DNA of 64,000 bases, taken from NCBI GenBank assembly GCA_019918135.1, contig WBZZ01001253.1:67501-131500 (forward strand), written 5' to 3'. Numbering within the stretch: the first letter of the stretch is position 1; each line of letters begins with the position of its first letter. The position numbers were made by a program, and so were the translations under genes. The stretch is from Paulinella micropora (lineage: Eukaryota > Cercozoa > Imbricatea > Euglyphida > Paulinellidae). The notes beneath the pieces were generated by a model, which saw only the letters and a list, made by a program, of their open reading frames with translations, was not told the origin of the DNA and did no database searches. Positions 1 through 11,730 of this stretch are shown here, one piece after another.

Positions 1-184
1 GATTAAACAACAAGATTCAAGCCCGGACATTTTGCGCAGAGTGGCTAGAAAAAAAGTGAAATGGAAGGCTAGGCTCAAGACGTGTTCTGTCTCTGGCCAC
101 ATGACTAAGTCATTTTTGTCACGAAATTTGGCCGGGCCCTACTCCGCTCTCTCGCTCTCAAAAAAAGAAAAAGAAAAACCAACT

Positions 185-960
185 ATTAGGCATTCTCGAC
201 AAAACGTTCAGCGGCAGTATTCTGCGAAAGGTTGGGTCATGATGATTTTGGCGGTATTTTGCGGACCGTCGCGGAAACTTTTTGGGGGGGCGAAGGACAT
301 TTCGGCAATGTTGTTGGTTGGTTTTGAAAAAAGTTGGGGAAAAATCGGCGGGCGGGGAAAAAATCAGTAGCTTGAAATTTTTCCCCCGCCCGCCACCTGT
401 TCCCCAGCTTTCTTTTGCAAAACCAGCCAACGCAATTGCAGAAATCGCCAGACATTTTTTGGAAATATTGTAGACCCGGCAGATTTGTCGACAAAGCGGT
501 CAGCGGCCGTATTCTGCGGAATATTTGGGGTGCTGATGATTTGGCCGTATTCTGCGGAATATTTGGGTGCCAAATGATTTGTCTGTATTTTGCGGAATAT
601 TAGGGTGCCAAATGATTTGGCAGTATGTTGCGGGCAGTCGCGAAAACTTTTTGGGCGAAGTACATTTCGGCAATGGCCTTGGTTGGTTTTGCAAAAAGTT
701 GGGGAAAGCTCGGCGGGCGGGGAAAAATTTCAATCTGCTGATTTTTTCCCCGCCCGCCGATTTTCCCTCAGCTTTTTTGCAAACCAACCAACGCCGTTGC
801 CGAAATTGCAAAAAAAAATTTTGAGCTATCTTAGACCCTGCAGATTTGTAGACAAAACGGCTAGCTGCAGTATTTTGCGGAATATTGGGGTGCCGATGAT
901 TTTGCAGTATTTTGCGAACCGTCGCTGAAACTTTTCTTGGGCGAAGGACATTTCGGCGCC
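185..960. repeat. Two tandem copies of a foldback repeat
   Basis: Two diverged copies (about 185-560 and 590-960) share the same order: a segment with GGGCGAAG..CATTTCGGCAATG, then a hairpin whose arms contain GGTTGGTTTTG..GGCGGGCGGGGAAA and its complement (best seen at 683-800), then one to three short units of about 39 bp beginning GTATTNTGCGGAATATT (near 509, 548, 587 and 871). The structure resembles a MITE or foldback element with an internal minisatellite. No coding capacity is evident. Confidence 0.6.
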
Positions 961-1098
961 GTGATTTTGCGGGTGGCTCTTTTTGTTCCTCCCACCCCCT
1001 CCCTACCCCCACCAAAAAAAAGCTACCTTAAATTCTTTCCTCCATACCTCCCTCTTAACTTACTAGCAGTAAACGAAAAATAAGCGAGGATTAAAAAG

Positions 1099-1101
1099 GA
1101 A

Positions 1102-1142
<41 letters not shown>
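1099..1142 (+). repeat. Poly-A tract
   Basis: A run of about 40 A residues follows the foldback repeats. It could be the 3' tail of a retroposed sequence on the plus strand or simple homopolymer expansion. No retroposon body was recognised upstream. Confidence 0.6.
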
Positions 1143-1144
<2 letters not shown>

Positions 1145-1204
1145 GTCAGATGTAGCTGCCTCTCTTCGAGGCTGTTAAAGACTTTGAAGAAGAGACGAAA
1201 ACTA

Positions 1205-2158
1205 ATGAACCAAGCTATCAACGGTAGAAGTTTGTCAAGGCAAGGAAGAGCCTATCATGTACACAACACAGGTTTCATACCCGCCCTGGCCCCAGACAAT
1301 GTTGCCACCGTTCAGCGGCCACCTATGCCCCGAAGAAAAAAGTTTCCTGCTTCAATGATCTTGGTGCCTGACTGCAATTGGACATGTTCAAACTGTGAAG
1401 CAGAAAACGTGCTGTCTGACAATAAATGTCAAGCATGCAAGAAAATTGGCGCGTCGTTGTTGGACCTGCCTGACAAAATTCATGGGGCGAAGGCTATTAA
1501 AAAATGGTACCAAACCCTGCAAGGCAATCCAGATCCCCAGCTTGTATCATGCGTAGTGCCAGCTTCAGGGCAACAAGGCACACGTTCCAGCAATAGACGA
1601 GACACGCGTTCCAACAGCAGCACCGCGGAAACAGGGGGAACACAGGGCTCACCCGCGCCCATTTTTTTACCTTGATTCACTACTACTTCCAGGGCCTCCA
1701 GCAAGAACTTACCTTTGTGGACTTGGGCGCGGGCGCGGGCGTCAGTGTGAATATGGCCGCCTTCGTCGGCTTCAAGGGCGTGTACGGGGTTGAAAAAGGA
1801 AACTATGAGGACAACACTAACGACTTACGCCAAAAGTTCTGCACAAGAAAAGATACTCCCGCCGCCACGCCGAAAGTCAATTCTGATTAGACGGTGACAG
1901 AGGACTTTAGATTCGATCAGCTATGGAAGAGGAAAAAAAGTGCGAACGTAAGATTTGCGTTTATTTCTTTTGCCTCCAGTTAGTCCGTAGAGGACAAGCA
2001 ATCAAATCTGGAAATAATTTTAGAAGACCCGCGCGTTCAGTTTGTGTTGCTCTTGGACTGGATCTCAAATTTGAAAGACGCAGAATTCTTCTCTTCGGAG
2101 TGGAACTCAGAGTTTACCGCTGACTGCCACCGGACAATCGAATCTGCTGGCGGCCGTG
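1205..2158 (+). CDS. Putative DOT1-like methyltransferase with RanBP2-type zinc finger (multi-exon, partial)
   Basis: The first exon starts at the ATG at 1205 and encodes a basic region followed by a four-Cys finger, WTCSNC..N..KCQAC (about 1379-1440), the signature of RanBP2-type zinc fingers. After an acceptor ending at about 1692 (CTACTTCCAG) the next exon reads FVDLGAGAGVS..GVYGVEK. This matches motif I and the following strand of DOT1-type SAM-dependent histone methyltransferases, where DLGSGVG and GVEK are conserved. Further coding pieces lie at about 1891-1948 and 1984-2158, separated by a very short possible intron, and a strong donor (GTAAGT) follows at 2159. The donor of intron 1 was not fixed, and the remainder of the catalytic domain was not recognised. 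Identification rests on motif I only. A different Rossmann-fold methyltransferase is possible. Confidence 0.5.
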
Positions 2159-2988
2159 GTAAGTATCATTTGCTGATCTTTCGCAGAAAGGGGGTGCCTG
2201 AGCCTTTTTCTATTCCTGAGGAAAGCACATGTTGAGGAGCTTATTAAATCTCATTTGTGGGGCTAGAATTATTTCTTGGCGCGGCACGAGTGCATTCTTC
2301 TTTTTTTTTTCAGTTGTTCTGCCCGGCCCACCCCCCCCCCCCACCCCCCAAAGAAAATCAGCGTTGCACTCTTTAATACAAAGAAAACAAAACAACCTCG
2401 GAATCAGAAGGGACACCACGCTAGAAAGAGCGAAATCCAACCCGCGGGTGGAACGAAGTCCAGTCAACGCGGCAATTGCCAAGGCTGCGTCCAGAATCAG
2501 CCTGGCTACGGCCGCCGGGACCTACCGTTCTGACTTGAGCAGACATGAACCAAAACCCTGACAAGGATAAAAATAGGGAGAGGTCCTCCTCAAAGGACCA
2601 CCAACCACGACCCGCAACTCTTCTTTGTCCAAAAAAAAAAGGCGGGGCATGGTTGAGGTCAATGGCTCTTGCTTAATGGTTTGTGCATAACCACCCGACA
2701 AGAATGGATTTTCACGCGTGACATGTCGGGTGGTTAAGCACCTGTGTCTAGCCAGGGATGGCGAATAGAAAGGCGAGAGCGCACCTCCGTTTTTTGGCAG
2801 GTGCCGCAACCCTCCGCAGCTGTCTCTTACGGGTCGCTGCACCTTTACGAACTAGCTCCTTGTTCAATGCCTTTTGTTGCGACAATCGTACTTTGCCGGA
2901 AGGAACGCGCTGTAAGAACAAGTGTGGTTTGCCGCGCCGTCCATGACTACCGGTCGGGAGTGGCGCCAGCGGAGGTGGGGTGGCGCAA
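2159..2988. other. Intronic or intergenic sequence, no gene recognised
   Basis: It opens with a splice donor and contains a C homopolymer near 2328-2343. A 12-bp inverted repeat (2689-2700 with 2724-2735, AACCACCCGACA and its complement) could form a hairpin. The short open frames present are low-complexity or lack recognisable domains. Confidence 0.4.
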
Positions 2989-3000
2989 CTCGCAGTGCGG

Positions 3001-3165
3001 AACTTGCGTTGCAGCAGTTGCGCGCGGGTAGGTTCTCGGGGCGGGGCTTTGAAGCGAAACTTGCGTTGCAGCAACTGTGCGCGGGTAGGTTCTCGGGGCG
3101 GGGCTTTGAAGCGAAACTTGCGCTGTAGCAGCTGTGTGCGGGTAGGTTCTCGGGGCTTGCGCTCC
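3001..3165. repeat. Three tandem copies of a 57-bp repeat
   Basis: Units start at 3001, 3058 and 3115 with AACTTGCGYTG and contain GTAGGTTCTCGGGGC. The length is divisible by three, so the repeat stays open in more than one frame on both strands (for example CARVGSRGGALKR on plus, REPTRAQLLQRKF on minus). That makes translation uncertain. Confidence 0.75.
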
Positions 3166-3182
3166 ATTGCACACCAGGTGCG

Positions 3183-3600
3183 GACAGGGGGAGGGGGGGG
3201 AAGCTGCGGGGAGGAAGGGGGACGGGTCTGCATAAAAAGCAACGACAGCGGGGAGGGGGGGGAGGGGCCAAAGCTTGATACGCCCCCCCCCCCCCCCCCC
3301 CCCGCAACACACACACACACCCTACCCCCCCCCCCCCGCGCCTGTCACGCAAAAAAAAAGAGGTATCACCGACGCAACACCGCCAAGAAGAAAAGAAAAC
3401 CCCCCTCCCCCTGCTTCTTCTCTCTCTCTCTCTCTTTGTGTCCCCCTCCCTGCACCCCCCCCTCCCCCCCCCAATACGCCATAATCCGTATTCACCGCTC
3501 CCTTCTTTTTTTTTGTGCTACACTTCTCGCCATTGCCGCCCCCCCCCCCCATATGTATTTTTACACCCCCCCCCCCCTTGGGGTCTTTAGTGGATTCGCC
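3183..3600. repeat. C-rich low-complexity DNA with CA and CT microsatellites
   Basis: Runs of up to about 20 C, plus short CA and CT repeats, dominate this stretch. The long open frames across it are composition artefacts. Confidence 0.8.
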
Positions 3601-4604
3601 GCTTTAAAAATAATAATACATATACAGTTAAATTCTTCAGATCACCCCGATTCAGAATCTGCAACCAATTTTAAATTATTTTTAGTAGTTTTGACAAACG
3701 AAGCATTTGAAGTTGTAAAAACACCATTTCTTGTGGAAAAATTTCGGAAACTTTATCAAAAAGACAGGTCGGGCCGTAATTTTTTTGCTGATTCAATATG
3801 GTGAAAAAATGGTTTCCAACACGATTATGATTAAAGAATCTGTTTTTGCTTGTTATTTTCTTAGCTTTTGAACTATTGAACGTTATACAATGCATCTCGA
3901 TAAACAATTTGATCGAATTTTGACAAAATTTCAACATTTCTGAGACACACAGAGTCGGCCGGAAAACAGTCCCTTAAAACTAACCATTCGTCAAAGGTGG
4001 GGGTATCACTTTTTCCGAAATTTTTCAAGACTTTTAGGAACTTTCAGAAAACTTGTGCAAATGAATGGGAATTCAGGATTTAGTTACATAACATACTAAA
4101 ATGATATTATTTAAACATGTTTTTATTAATAGTCAACCACTTGGACTTCACCTCCGGAGGTGGACCGAAACCGGTCTGACACTATAATTTTTCTACTTTT
4201 TTTTCATGCCGGCGACGGCAAGACCATGCTGGAAACAAGCGACAACCATGCACACCTTGCTTTGATTGTTTTGTTTTATTTGTTTTTAGTATTTTCCTAC
4301 ATTATGAGCTGCTTTCACCTTTAAAAATGTCCTGCCGCCCGCTGTGGGAGGGGGATTCACGTTGAAGGGGGGGGGGGGAGGGTTTGTGTGATGCGAAGGT
4401 TACATCAAGCAAAAAAATTTCTAATTTTCGGTTGCAACGATAGAAAATCGTAGCGCGTGCACCTGCAAAAGAAAAAAAAGTCACAACGCGCAAAATCTCT
4501 TACATATTAAGAAATAACCATGATAACATATGCTTGTAATGTTACCAATATAAAATGACTACATCAGGACCTTTGTGCGTGCAAGGGTTGCAGTATTTCC
4601 TTGC
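3601..4604. other. AT-rich gene-free stretch
   Basis: No coding region, RNA gene or long repeat was recognised. A 14-bp palindrome, CACCTCCGGAGGTG, lies near 4149-4162, and a G run lies near 4369-4379. Confidence 0.4.
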
Positions 4605-7600
4605 TTACTTGCGAGGCGACATCAATGGGTCGTCGTCGTCAAAGCTATCAGAGCTATCAACATCTGCAGGCCACTCACATAACTGACACTTGTCTCCACC
4701 TTCAGCGTTATGGCAAGAACAGCAGGGGCAGTCCCACGGATTCGGGCCTGGCTGGTTTGCGCCTTGCACCTGATTGCCCCTGCGTTGAGATGGCAGCGCC
4801 TGCTTGGAATCAGCTGAATTTCGCGCGCGCTTGCGTCCGCGTCCACCTGCTGCTCGACGCGCGCGGCGACGTCCGCGCTGACGGCTTGGTTGGCGTACTC
4901 GTCTACGAGGCACACTGACAGTTGAGTCTGAGTCATCCTGTTCACCTACTGTAAATAATAACACAATGCGACTAGTTTTTGCAAAACGTATTGCAGATAT
5001 AGCATGAAATACCGTTGACTTCTTCCTCTGAGCTAGAAGAAGAGTTCCCAGATAGCGCGGGTTCGGGTTCTGCAACACCAGCTAGTGGCATCCACTTCTT
5101 CCTCTAACCCACAGTCACAGCTTTGAAAATGATTCCATGCTTGGTCAACCAGCTGCGCCTTTTTAAACTGTTTCCCGTCGCCGTCTTGCGTTGGAACACC
5201 GTGCATTCTAAGCCAGTCCTTTAGCTCCTTGACTACCATTTGGCTGGATGCAAATGCTTGCTTGTCTTGAGACGATGTAAGCAAAGTGAAAATTTTGCGC
5301 CACGGATGAGAGACATTTGCAAAAGCCAAATCCTGCTCCTTCTTTTCTTCCTCAGTCAGCTCCCTTGCACCACGCCATCGCGGGTGAGCTGGAGGCCGTC
5401 CATCGTTGACAAAATATGTACGTGGCAAAGAAAGAAGCTCATCAGGTGTCAAATGGGTAAGAGCGTTTATTTTTTCTTTGCGGTTAGGAGGCAACTCCAT
5501 CCAGTTCATCGGCAGCTCATCGATAAGTCGGAACTCGACTCTCCATTCCTTTCCCTTCGCATCAACACATGACATATGAGCAGGGCGTCCGGGCAGACCA
5601 CCGTCGAAGTATTTGCCATCAACTTCCACTCTTGTCAGGTTTCCCGCCGCCAGCATCTCCTCCACATGTGCCCGCTCGTCCGGCCCTAGGTACTTGCCCA
5701 AAGAACGAATATCCTTTTTCAAACGTGGGTTGACGAAGTAGCCCACAGGAAGCTTGCGAGGCAGATTAGTCGCTGCAATACATCCAACGCACCGGTATTG
5801 CAATACATACAACACATGCGCGTGGGGGGGGGGGGAGAAATTTATATAATACAGTACCGGGGCGCTGAATGAACAGTTTAACTGGTGCTCCTAGGGGATT
5901 ATCCTTCTCTCCATGAAATTCCTCCTGTGCGTCTCCCATCGTCTTGAACTCCGCAGTCGGTAACTCGTCAGGATCCTCATTCTTGGTGATGCGCCAGGCC
6001 AGAGGCTTGCTGTAATGCTTGAAGCTCTTATTCATGCATGGACTGAAATGAGTCATCCAGTCGTAATTGCAAGCAAGAACAACCAACACGAATTGCGATC
6101 TTTTTTGCTTGAAGGCAAGGATAAGTTTCAACAAAGCTTGAGCGATGTTAGTTGTAAGGAAGGTGCTCTTCCACCCAATATCCATCACTCTGAACTGCTG
6201 ATCATTCCCGTCATGGCCGTGCCCAGAAGGCTTGCGATGAGACTCTGCTTGCCAACGGATACCGCGGTCCACAACATTAAGCCCGATGAAGCCTAGCATA
6301 GCCCACGCAGTGTTATCCCCGGCGCCGTCCCATTCCAGAAATAATTTCCATGCTGGCATAGTACGAGGATGCCAAAGCTCCCAATGCAAAAGTGATGCAA
6401 GCATAGTAATATTGCTGTTCACACCATGCTCCACTGCGCCTTTCAGGTACGTGAAAATGAAGTTAGTATCGGTAGTGAAACAAGTGTTGATACCGACGCA
6501 AAGGCGAAAAACCATTTTGCCTTTGAAATCTTTAGCAGCACGGCGGCAAGATGGAATCCTCACAGGCGGCTTCATGTCTGCAGATATAACAGTAGCATGG
6601 AAGTCTTCTGGCGCAGCCTTCTTGCGTTGCATGCTCGCCGCGCGGCAGGTCCTGTGAATTTTGTGGTGAAGGCGGCTACGGCGGCGCCAAGCCTGAACAT
6701 CCGCTTCACTCTTGAAACCTTGGGAATGCTGAGCCGCAAGATCCGTGCAGATATCACATTTTGCAAAGTCTCCCGCTGCAGCACAAGGATGTAGTGAGTA
6801 ATGTTGAAGGCTAGCGATTCTTTCTCATCGAACAGTCAACTTTGCAACATATATATATTATCTTGAGCTTGAAAAGAACGGGAATTGAATATAGGTTCAA
6901 TGAAATAACACAAGTTCAAATGTCATTATATACTTATATGCATATTACCTCGTACAAACTTGATGTTCGGAAAATCTGCTCGCCAAACCTTGTTGATTGT
7001 ATTGTCTGTTGGAGGATTATCAGGATTAACTCGCTTAGAGTGACCAAACCGTAGACACACTTCTTGCCAGTTGTCCGGCGTCCTCAGCCATTTCTTGTAG
7101 CCTCCATATGCCGTCACTGCATATCTCGGGATGACTGTCTGTGAATTTTTCACAAAGCAAAACCGTAACCAGATCTTCCGTGTCAGGAACTGCTGTTGAC
7201 TTTCTGGCAAAGACCTTCATGTTGTTGGTAAGAAGCTTGTGTGCGCGAGATAAAACTCTGTTGCTGACGCCGTGGATGCGCTGCCAAGCTGTTCTGCAGA
7301 CCGGCTCCGTTTGATACATGTATTGAAACGAGCCAGTTTTAGTTTGAAAGGATTCAAGCTGAGCAGCTGTCCAAGTGTAAAGCTCACTTAGTGAAGACGA
7401 TGCATTCTTCGCTCGTGTGTGTAGCACATCACGCGTGTCGATGAATGCGTAACACTTCCACTTCTGGCAGCAAACAGACTTGACTTCTCTATTCAGGTCT
7501 GCGAAGGTCATCCCCAACAATTTCTTGAGCGCTTGCGGTCTCTGCAACCTCACGTATCCTTTGGTGCGGCTTTTGATGTTGTAGGGCCGAGTGGGATTCT

Positions 7601-8940
7601 TGCGTGGTCGTTGTAGAGGAAGTGGTGACAATTTCATCAGGTCACACACCAGCTCATTTGATTCCATCAGCTTGTCGTAGTCGCACAGAATACTGGATTC
7701 CGCATCCGCATATTCTTCGTGGATCAGAGGGGGGAGCCATCTAGGATCGGTAGGATCGGTAGGTTCATGGTAGCACTGCGAATCAGTATCCGAATCATCT
7801 TCGTCGACGCTCTAAACAAACCAGAATGACTACCAACTTCCGCAAGCAAGCAAAAGAAAAATAGAATTACCAGAGAGCCAGTAGGAGCATATAGTCTCGC
7901 GCTGCTATCTTTGAGCTTGACCGGAATACTCTGTGGCTCCGCCCTCTGGTCCACGTCAGCATCGATGTCAAAACCAACTACCTATAAAGCAGAAGCTGCC
8001 TAGTGATTGATTTCATTTATTTATTACCTTCTTACTACGAGAGCTTGATTTTTCCAGCACAACTGTAACGTTAGAGCTCTGCCTTCGCAGAAGAGTATCC
8101 TGACTTTCTGAAACAGAAGTAACGCTGTTGAGAAGCTTCATTTTCTGCTCCGTCGTCATAGATGAAGATCTTGACACCGGCTGCGAAGTTGCATCAGAAG
8201 TAATACTACTAACTGAGGTTAAAATCGCAAGCTTCTCTTCGTGCTTCAATGAAACTGATTTCAAAGGAATTGGATGCTCTTGCTCAGGAACGATGAAACA
8301 CACAGGGCCGTTGTCAGTCTCGTACCAAAATACTGGAATTTTTGCGCGTTGCTTGGCAGCTTGTTTCAGCCAGACCGGGTATGCATCGCTCGGTAGCGTA
8401 GTGATGGTTAAACCTGGATTCGGCGCATAATTGAGCAAAATCTCTTCACCTTTGCTCATTCCAGTGCTCACCGTCACGATTGGAGTCCCCTTGCTGATCT
8501 GGAAAAAAAATGCACGTAATACTAACATTGATGTATGTATGATGTATATTGTATGCATGTGCATTTAGATATACAACTTTACATTGCAGTAATTTTTATG
8601 TATGGCGACTGTACTAGTTAGTAAATTAAATTTACCTTCACGTTTGGTTGGGCAGTATCCTTCTCAGGGTTGAATCCTTTCGCTGAAGATTTATGAGATG
8701 CAAAGCATTTCTGCTTGAAGGGGAAATAAACTGAATGGGGTGCATGCCGGTTTGAAGGAAGTTCCCAATTTTCATCGTAAAATGCTCTGAAAAAGCAGTA
8801 CTACGATCAAGATTCAGAGCACGTCCTCCCGCTTCCAGGAGCCCAAGCTGGAAGGAAGGAGGAAGGTATCTACCGGCAAAAACTCCGTAGCCACCATCGC
8901 GGTGGGCCACGTAAATCGGCGCTTTGGAAGCCCTCAGCAT
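4605..8940 (-). CDS. SET-like, DUF7869-like (transposase-derived) and RanBP2-type zinc-finger protein, multi-exon
   Basis: The exons join in frame on the minus strand with GT-AG introns: about 8795-8636, 8498-8028, 7981-7871, 7811-6949, 6775-5858, 5772-5013 and 4948-4605. The first exon begins at the ATG at 8940; its donor was not fixed. The N-terminal part reads GGYGVFAG, later QPNVK and KGEEILLNY, the signature pieces of a SET domain. After a Ser-rich linker comes a region like DUF7869 proteins, which are thought to be domesticated or mobile transposases: EPVCRTAWQRIHGVSN, VWRADFPNIKF, the split motif AKCDIC, and a D-rich core WDGAGDNTAW followed by GHGHDGNDQQF. The last exon is basic, with a finger WDCPCC..CQLC and an acidic tail. 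Two frame changes remain inside exons (about 7090-7190 and near 5090); they may be small unrecognised introns, sequence errors or decay. The intron phases at the other junctions agree, which supports a single gene. Confidence 0.7.
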
Positions 8941-9004
8941 GCATATGCCTAGACATGCACACATGAATGTTTGTGCGTTTCTCTCTCTCAACAGCAACAA
9001 CAAC

Positions 9005-9568
9005 AACAACAAGAAGAAGAAAGAAAGAAAGAAAGAAAGAAGAAGAAAAAGAAGAAGAAGAAGAAGAAGAAGAAGAAGAAGAAGAAGAAGAAGAAGAAGA
9101 AGAAGAAGAAGAAGAAGAAGAAGAAGAAGAAGAAGAAGAAGAAGAAGCTTAACAACACGGAGGACTTTGCATCACCGCCCACGTGAAGTGCCGCAGTTTT
9201 GCTCTGTCTACCGGTGCAGAAGAAGAAGAAAAACGAGAAGAAGAGAAAGAAGAAGAAGAAGAAAAAAAAGATTCTTAGAAGAAGAAGAAGAAGAAGAAGA
9301 AGAAGAAGAAGAAGAAGAAGAAGAAGAAGAAGAAGAAGAAGAAGAAGAAGAAGAAGAAGAAGAAGAAGAAGAAGAAGAAGAAGAAGAAGAAGAAGAAGAA
9401 GAAGAAGAAGAAGAAGAAGAAGAAGAAGAAGAAGGAGGAGGAGAAGGAGGAGGAGGAGGAGGAGGAGGAAAAGGAGGAGGAGGAAGTACAAAAGCCTTAG
9501 GAAAGAAGCAAGAAAGAAAGAAAAAGAAAGAAAAAAGAAAGAAAGAAAGAAAGAAAGAAAGGAAAGAG

Positions 9569-9607
<39 letters not shown>

Positions 9608-9640
9608 AAAGAAAGAAAGAAAGAAAGAGATAACTGAACA
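9005..9640. repeat. GAA/GAAA/GGA microsatellite
   Basis: About 600 bp of GAA repeats grade into GAAA and GGA, interrupted near 9150-9230 by about 80 bp of unique sequence. Poly-E, poly-K and poly-R frames here are artefacts. The tract lies just upstream of the SET-gene start codon. Confidence 0.95.
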
Positions 9641-9661
9641 ACAACATCTACACATGAATTT

Positions 9662-10050
9662 AGGTGTCGACAAAAGTGTGTGCAGAGTTTTCCCCACAGA
9701 CCATTTTGTACGTAAAAAAAGAAATGCATTCCCGCCTAATCTGGTCTATGGAATAGGCGGGAATGCTGTTACATCTTCTCAAAATACTTTCCTCTTAATA
9801 CAAACTCTGCACAAACTTTTGTAAAAATCATTTCATAAACGAAGTTTTATCGAACTGCTGGCTTGTGGCAAATAGATTCAGTTGGGTTGTGAAATATTAG
9901 GAACTGATATTTATGGCTTTAACAAACATTTGGCTGTAGCTTTTTGCAAGGTATCGCTTGAGTTGTGAGGAGGAAGAGAGGAATTTCAAAAATCATGGAG
10001 GTCGGTGTTGACAAAAGTTTGTGCAGAGTTTTCTCCGCAGACAATTTAGT
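9662..10050. repeat. Dispersed 48-bp repeat, a hairpin and gene-free flank
   Basis: A 48-bp sequence with ACAAAAGTKTGTGCAGAGTTTT occurs at 9662-9710 and again at 10003-10050. Its core is also present in inverted orientation near 9799-9829. Between them, a perfect 12-bp hairpin (GCATTCCCGCCT, 9726-9737 with 9754-9765) has a 16-nt loop. The second copy abuts the left edge of element A. No gene was seen. Confidence 0.6.
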
Positions 10051-11383
10051 ATGGTGCTTTGGATATGAACTCAAACAACATAACAAGTGCTGGAACAATA
10101 ACGGGAACTACATTAACGGCAACTGCTAGTATGACTACAACAACATTAACGGCGAGCGGATTATTGACGGTGGATGGAGGATGTAAGTTATCTATCCAAA
10201 ATAAAACAGATGGAGGAACCGGACAAGGAATATTTCTGTGGGATACAGACAACTCAGGATGGGGTATTTATATGGCTCAACCGGGGGCTGGTAAAAGTCT
10301 ATCTGGAGGGTCTGCGATTGCGGGCAACGATATTTCAGGCTTTGCTGTAAGATTTAGGAGTGGTAATGCTTCGTCGGATGGTTTTGTGTGGGAAAATTCT
10401 CATGAGCAATTGTTAATGTCATTAAATGGGGCAAACGGGACTTTATGGACAAAAGGATTAATAACGGCTAGTGCTGGTGTATCAACAACAACGGCAACCG
10501 CAAGTGGATTAATAACAGCAAATGCGGGTATATCAGTCGTCAATAGCACGGCAGATATAAGAGGAGAAGCAAGAAGTGGGTCTCATGCTACACCAGTCGG
10601 GTTATATGTCACAGCCAATCTTGGAGCATCTTCTGCTGGTGTTGAATTCAGACACAGCAATGGGACACAGGGAGTTGGTTTTGGTTATATTTCAATATAT
10701 GCTACGGCAAGCAGTACTAATCAGGACTTAAATTTTTATGCGAGGGGGACTGGAGTAATCTATGCTCAGAGTGATACAAGCATGACGACAGCATCCAGCG
10801 GATGCTTTAACATTAAGAAAAAGACCACAAAATACGACTAACCCACAAATATTTATGAAAGCAGGAGACTCATCAGGTTATGCGGTAGTAATGAATACAG
10901 GTGGTTTATTACACGCTTGGTCGACTTCATTATCAAATGGTGAAAACAATATAGGATATGTTTATTTGGCTGCGGGAGCAAATACATGGTCTTCTGGTTC
11001 AGACAGGAGATTAAAATCAGATATTAAAACACTAGACTGCGGGGATTGTTGCGAGAAACTAATGAAAATAAACTGCTGTTCATATTATTTGAAATCAGAT
11101 AAAAAGAAAGAACAAAAGAACCACGGATTTATTGCTGATGAAGTTAAAAAAAATATTTCCAGAGTTTGTATCCGAAAGTGGAATAAAAGCAGACGATGGG
11201 GATGGAAACTTTGAAGGTATAACATACACGGACTTCATACCAATACTGGTTAGTGCTTTTCAACACATGGCGGAAAAGGTAGTTGATTTAGAAAAAGAAA
11301 ATAAAAATCTTGTGAATATACTACAAGACCAAGCAAATCAATTAGCAGAAATCAGAGTGGCCGTTCTTGATAATGTCAAATAA
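10051..11383 (+). CDS. Fibre protein with S74 intramolecular chaperone domain (element A, broken)
   Basis: The repetitive beta-rich region (ITSAGTITGTTLTA and similar) matches the middle of the fibre at 58441-62478. The C-terminus carries SDRRLKSDIKTL..CGDCCEKLMKINCCSYY and HGFIADEV, the hallmark of the peptidase S74 chaperone domain of phage and giant-virus tail fibres, which trimerises and then cleaves itself off. It is likely a virion surface fibre. Its end overlaps the start of the next small membrane-protein gene, as in element B. The gene is broken, with two or three breaks. Confidence 0.75.
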
Positions 11384-11729
11384 TACGACCAGACTTCACA
11401 GACCCCCGCCTATTATGGATATGGATGGCGAACTAACTCCAGAATTAAAATCTCGCGTTTTGGATATTGAACTAAAGACAGAAGAGAAAAAAATTGACAA
11501 TGAAATTGAGAACGAATGGAATTGCTGTATGTCAAATAAGAAAAGCGACAGCAGAATGATTAAATATTTATTTCAAATGGGTGTCATCGTTGCCATTATA
11601 GCCCTTTGTATAGTTAGGCTATCTGAAAAGAACTTGCCTTGTGAGGTTGCTAATACTTATGTCGGTATTTTGACTTTACTCATAGGAATTTGCCTGCCTT
11701 CACCAAGTTCTGGGGGTGGTAAGAAGTAA
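11373..11729 (+). CDS. Small membrane protein, Pro-rich N-terminus (element A)
   Basis: 118 residues starting from the ATG at 11373, which overlaps the fibre gene end. The N-terminus has LHRPPP and GELTPELKSRVLDIELK, and a double-Cys patch (NCC) follows. Two hydrophobic segments come near residues 70-110 (MGVIVAIIALCIVRL and TYVGILTLLIGICLP). It is strongly similar to the protein at 58102-58440 of element B, including the LSEKNLPCEVANTYVG block. The function is unknown. The fixed position after the fibre suggests a membrane partner in attachment or entry. Confidence 0.75.
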   Translation: MSNNTTRLHRPPPIMDMDGELTPELKSRVLDIELKTEEKKIDNEIENEWNCCMSNKKSDSRMIKYLFQMGVIVAIIALCIVRLSEKNLPCEVANTYVGILTLLIGICLPSPSSGGGKK

Positions 11730-11730
11730 A

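Noticed and set aside
2980-3804. 274-residue plus-strand open frame
   Set aside because: It is made of the 57-bp repeat, C runs and CA/CT repeats. There is no evidence of selection on the frame.
9005-9640. Long open frames of poly-Glu, poly-Lys, poly-Arg or poly-Leu
   Set aside because: They are translations of GAA/GAAA microsatellites in all frames, with no unique coding sequence.
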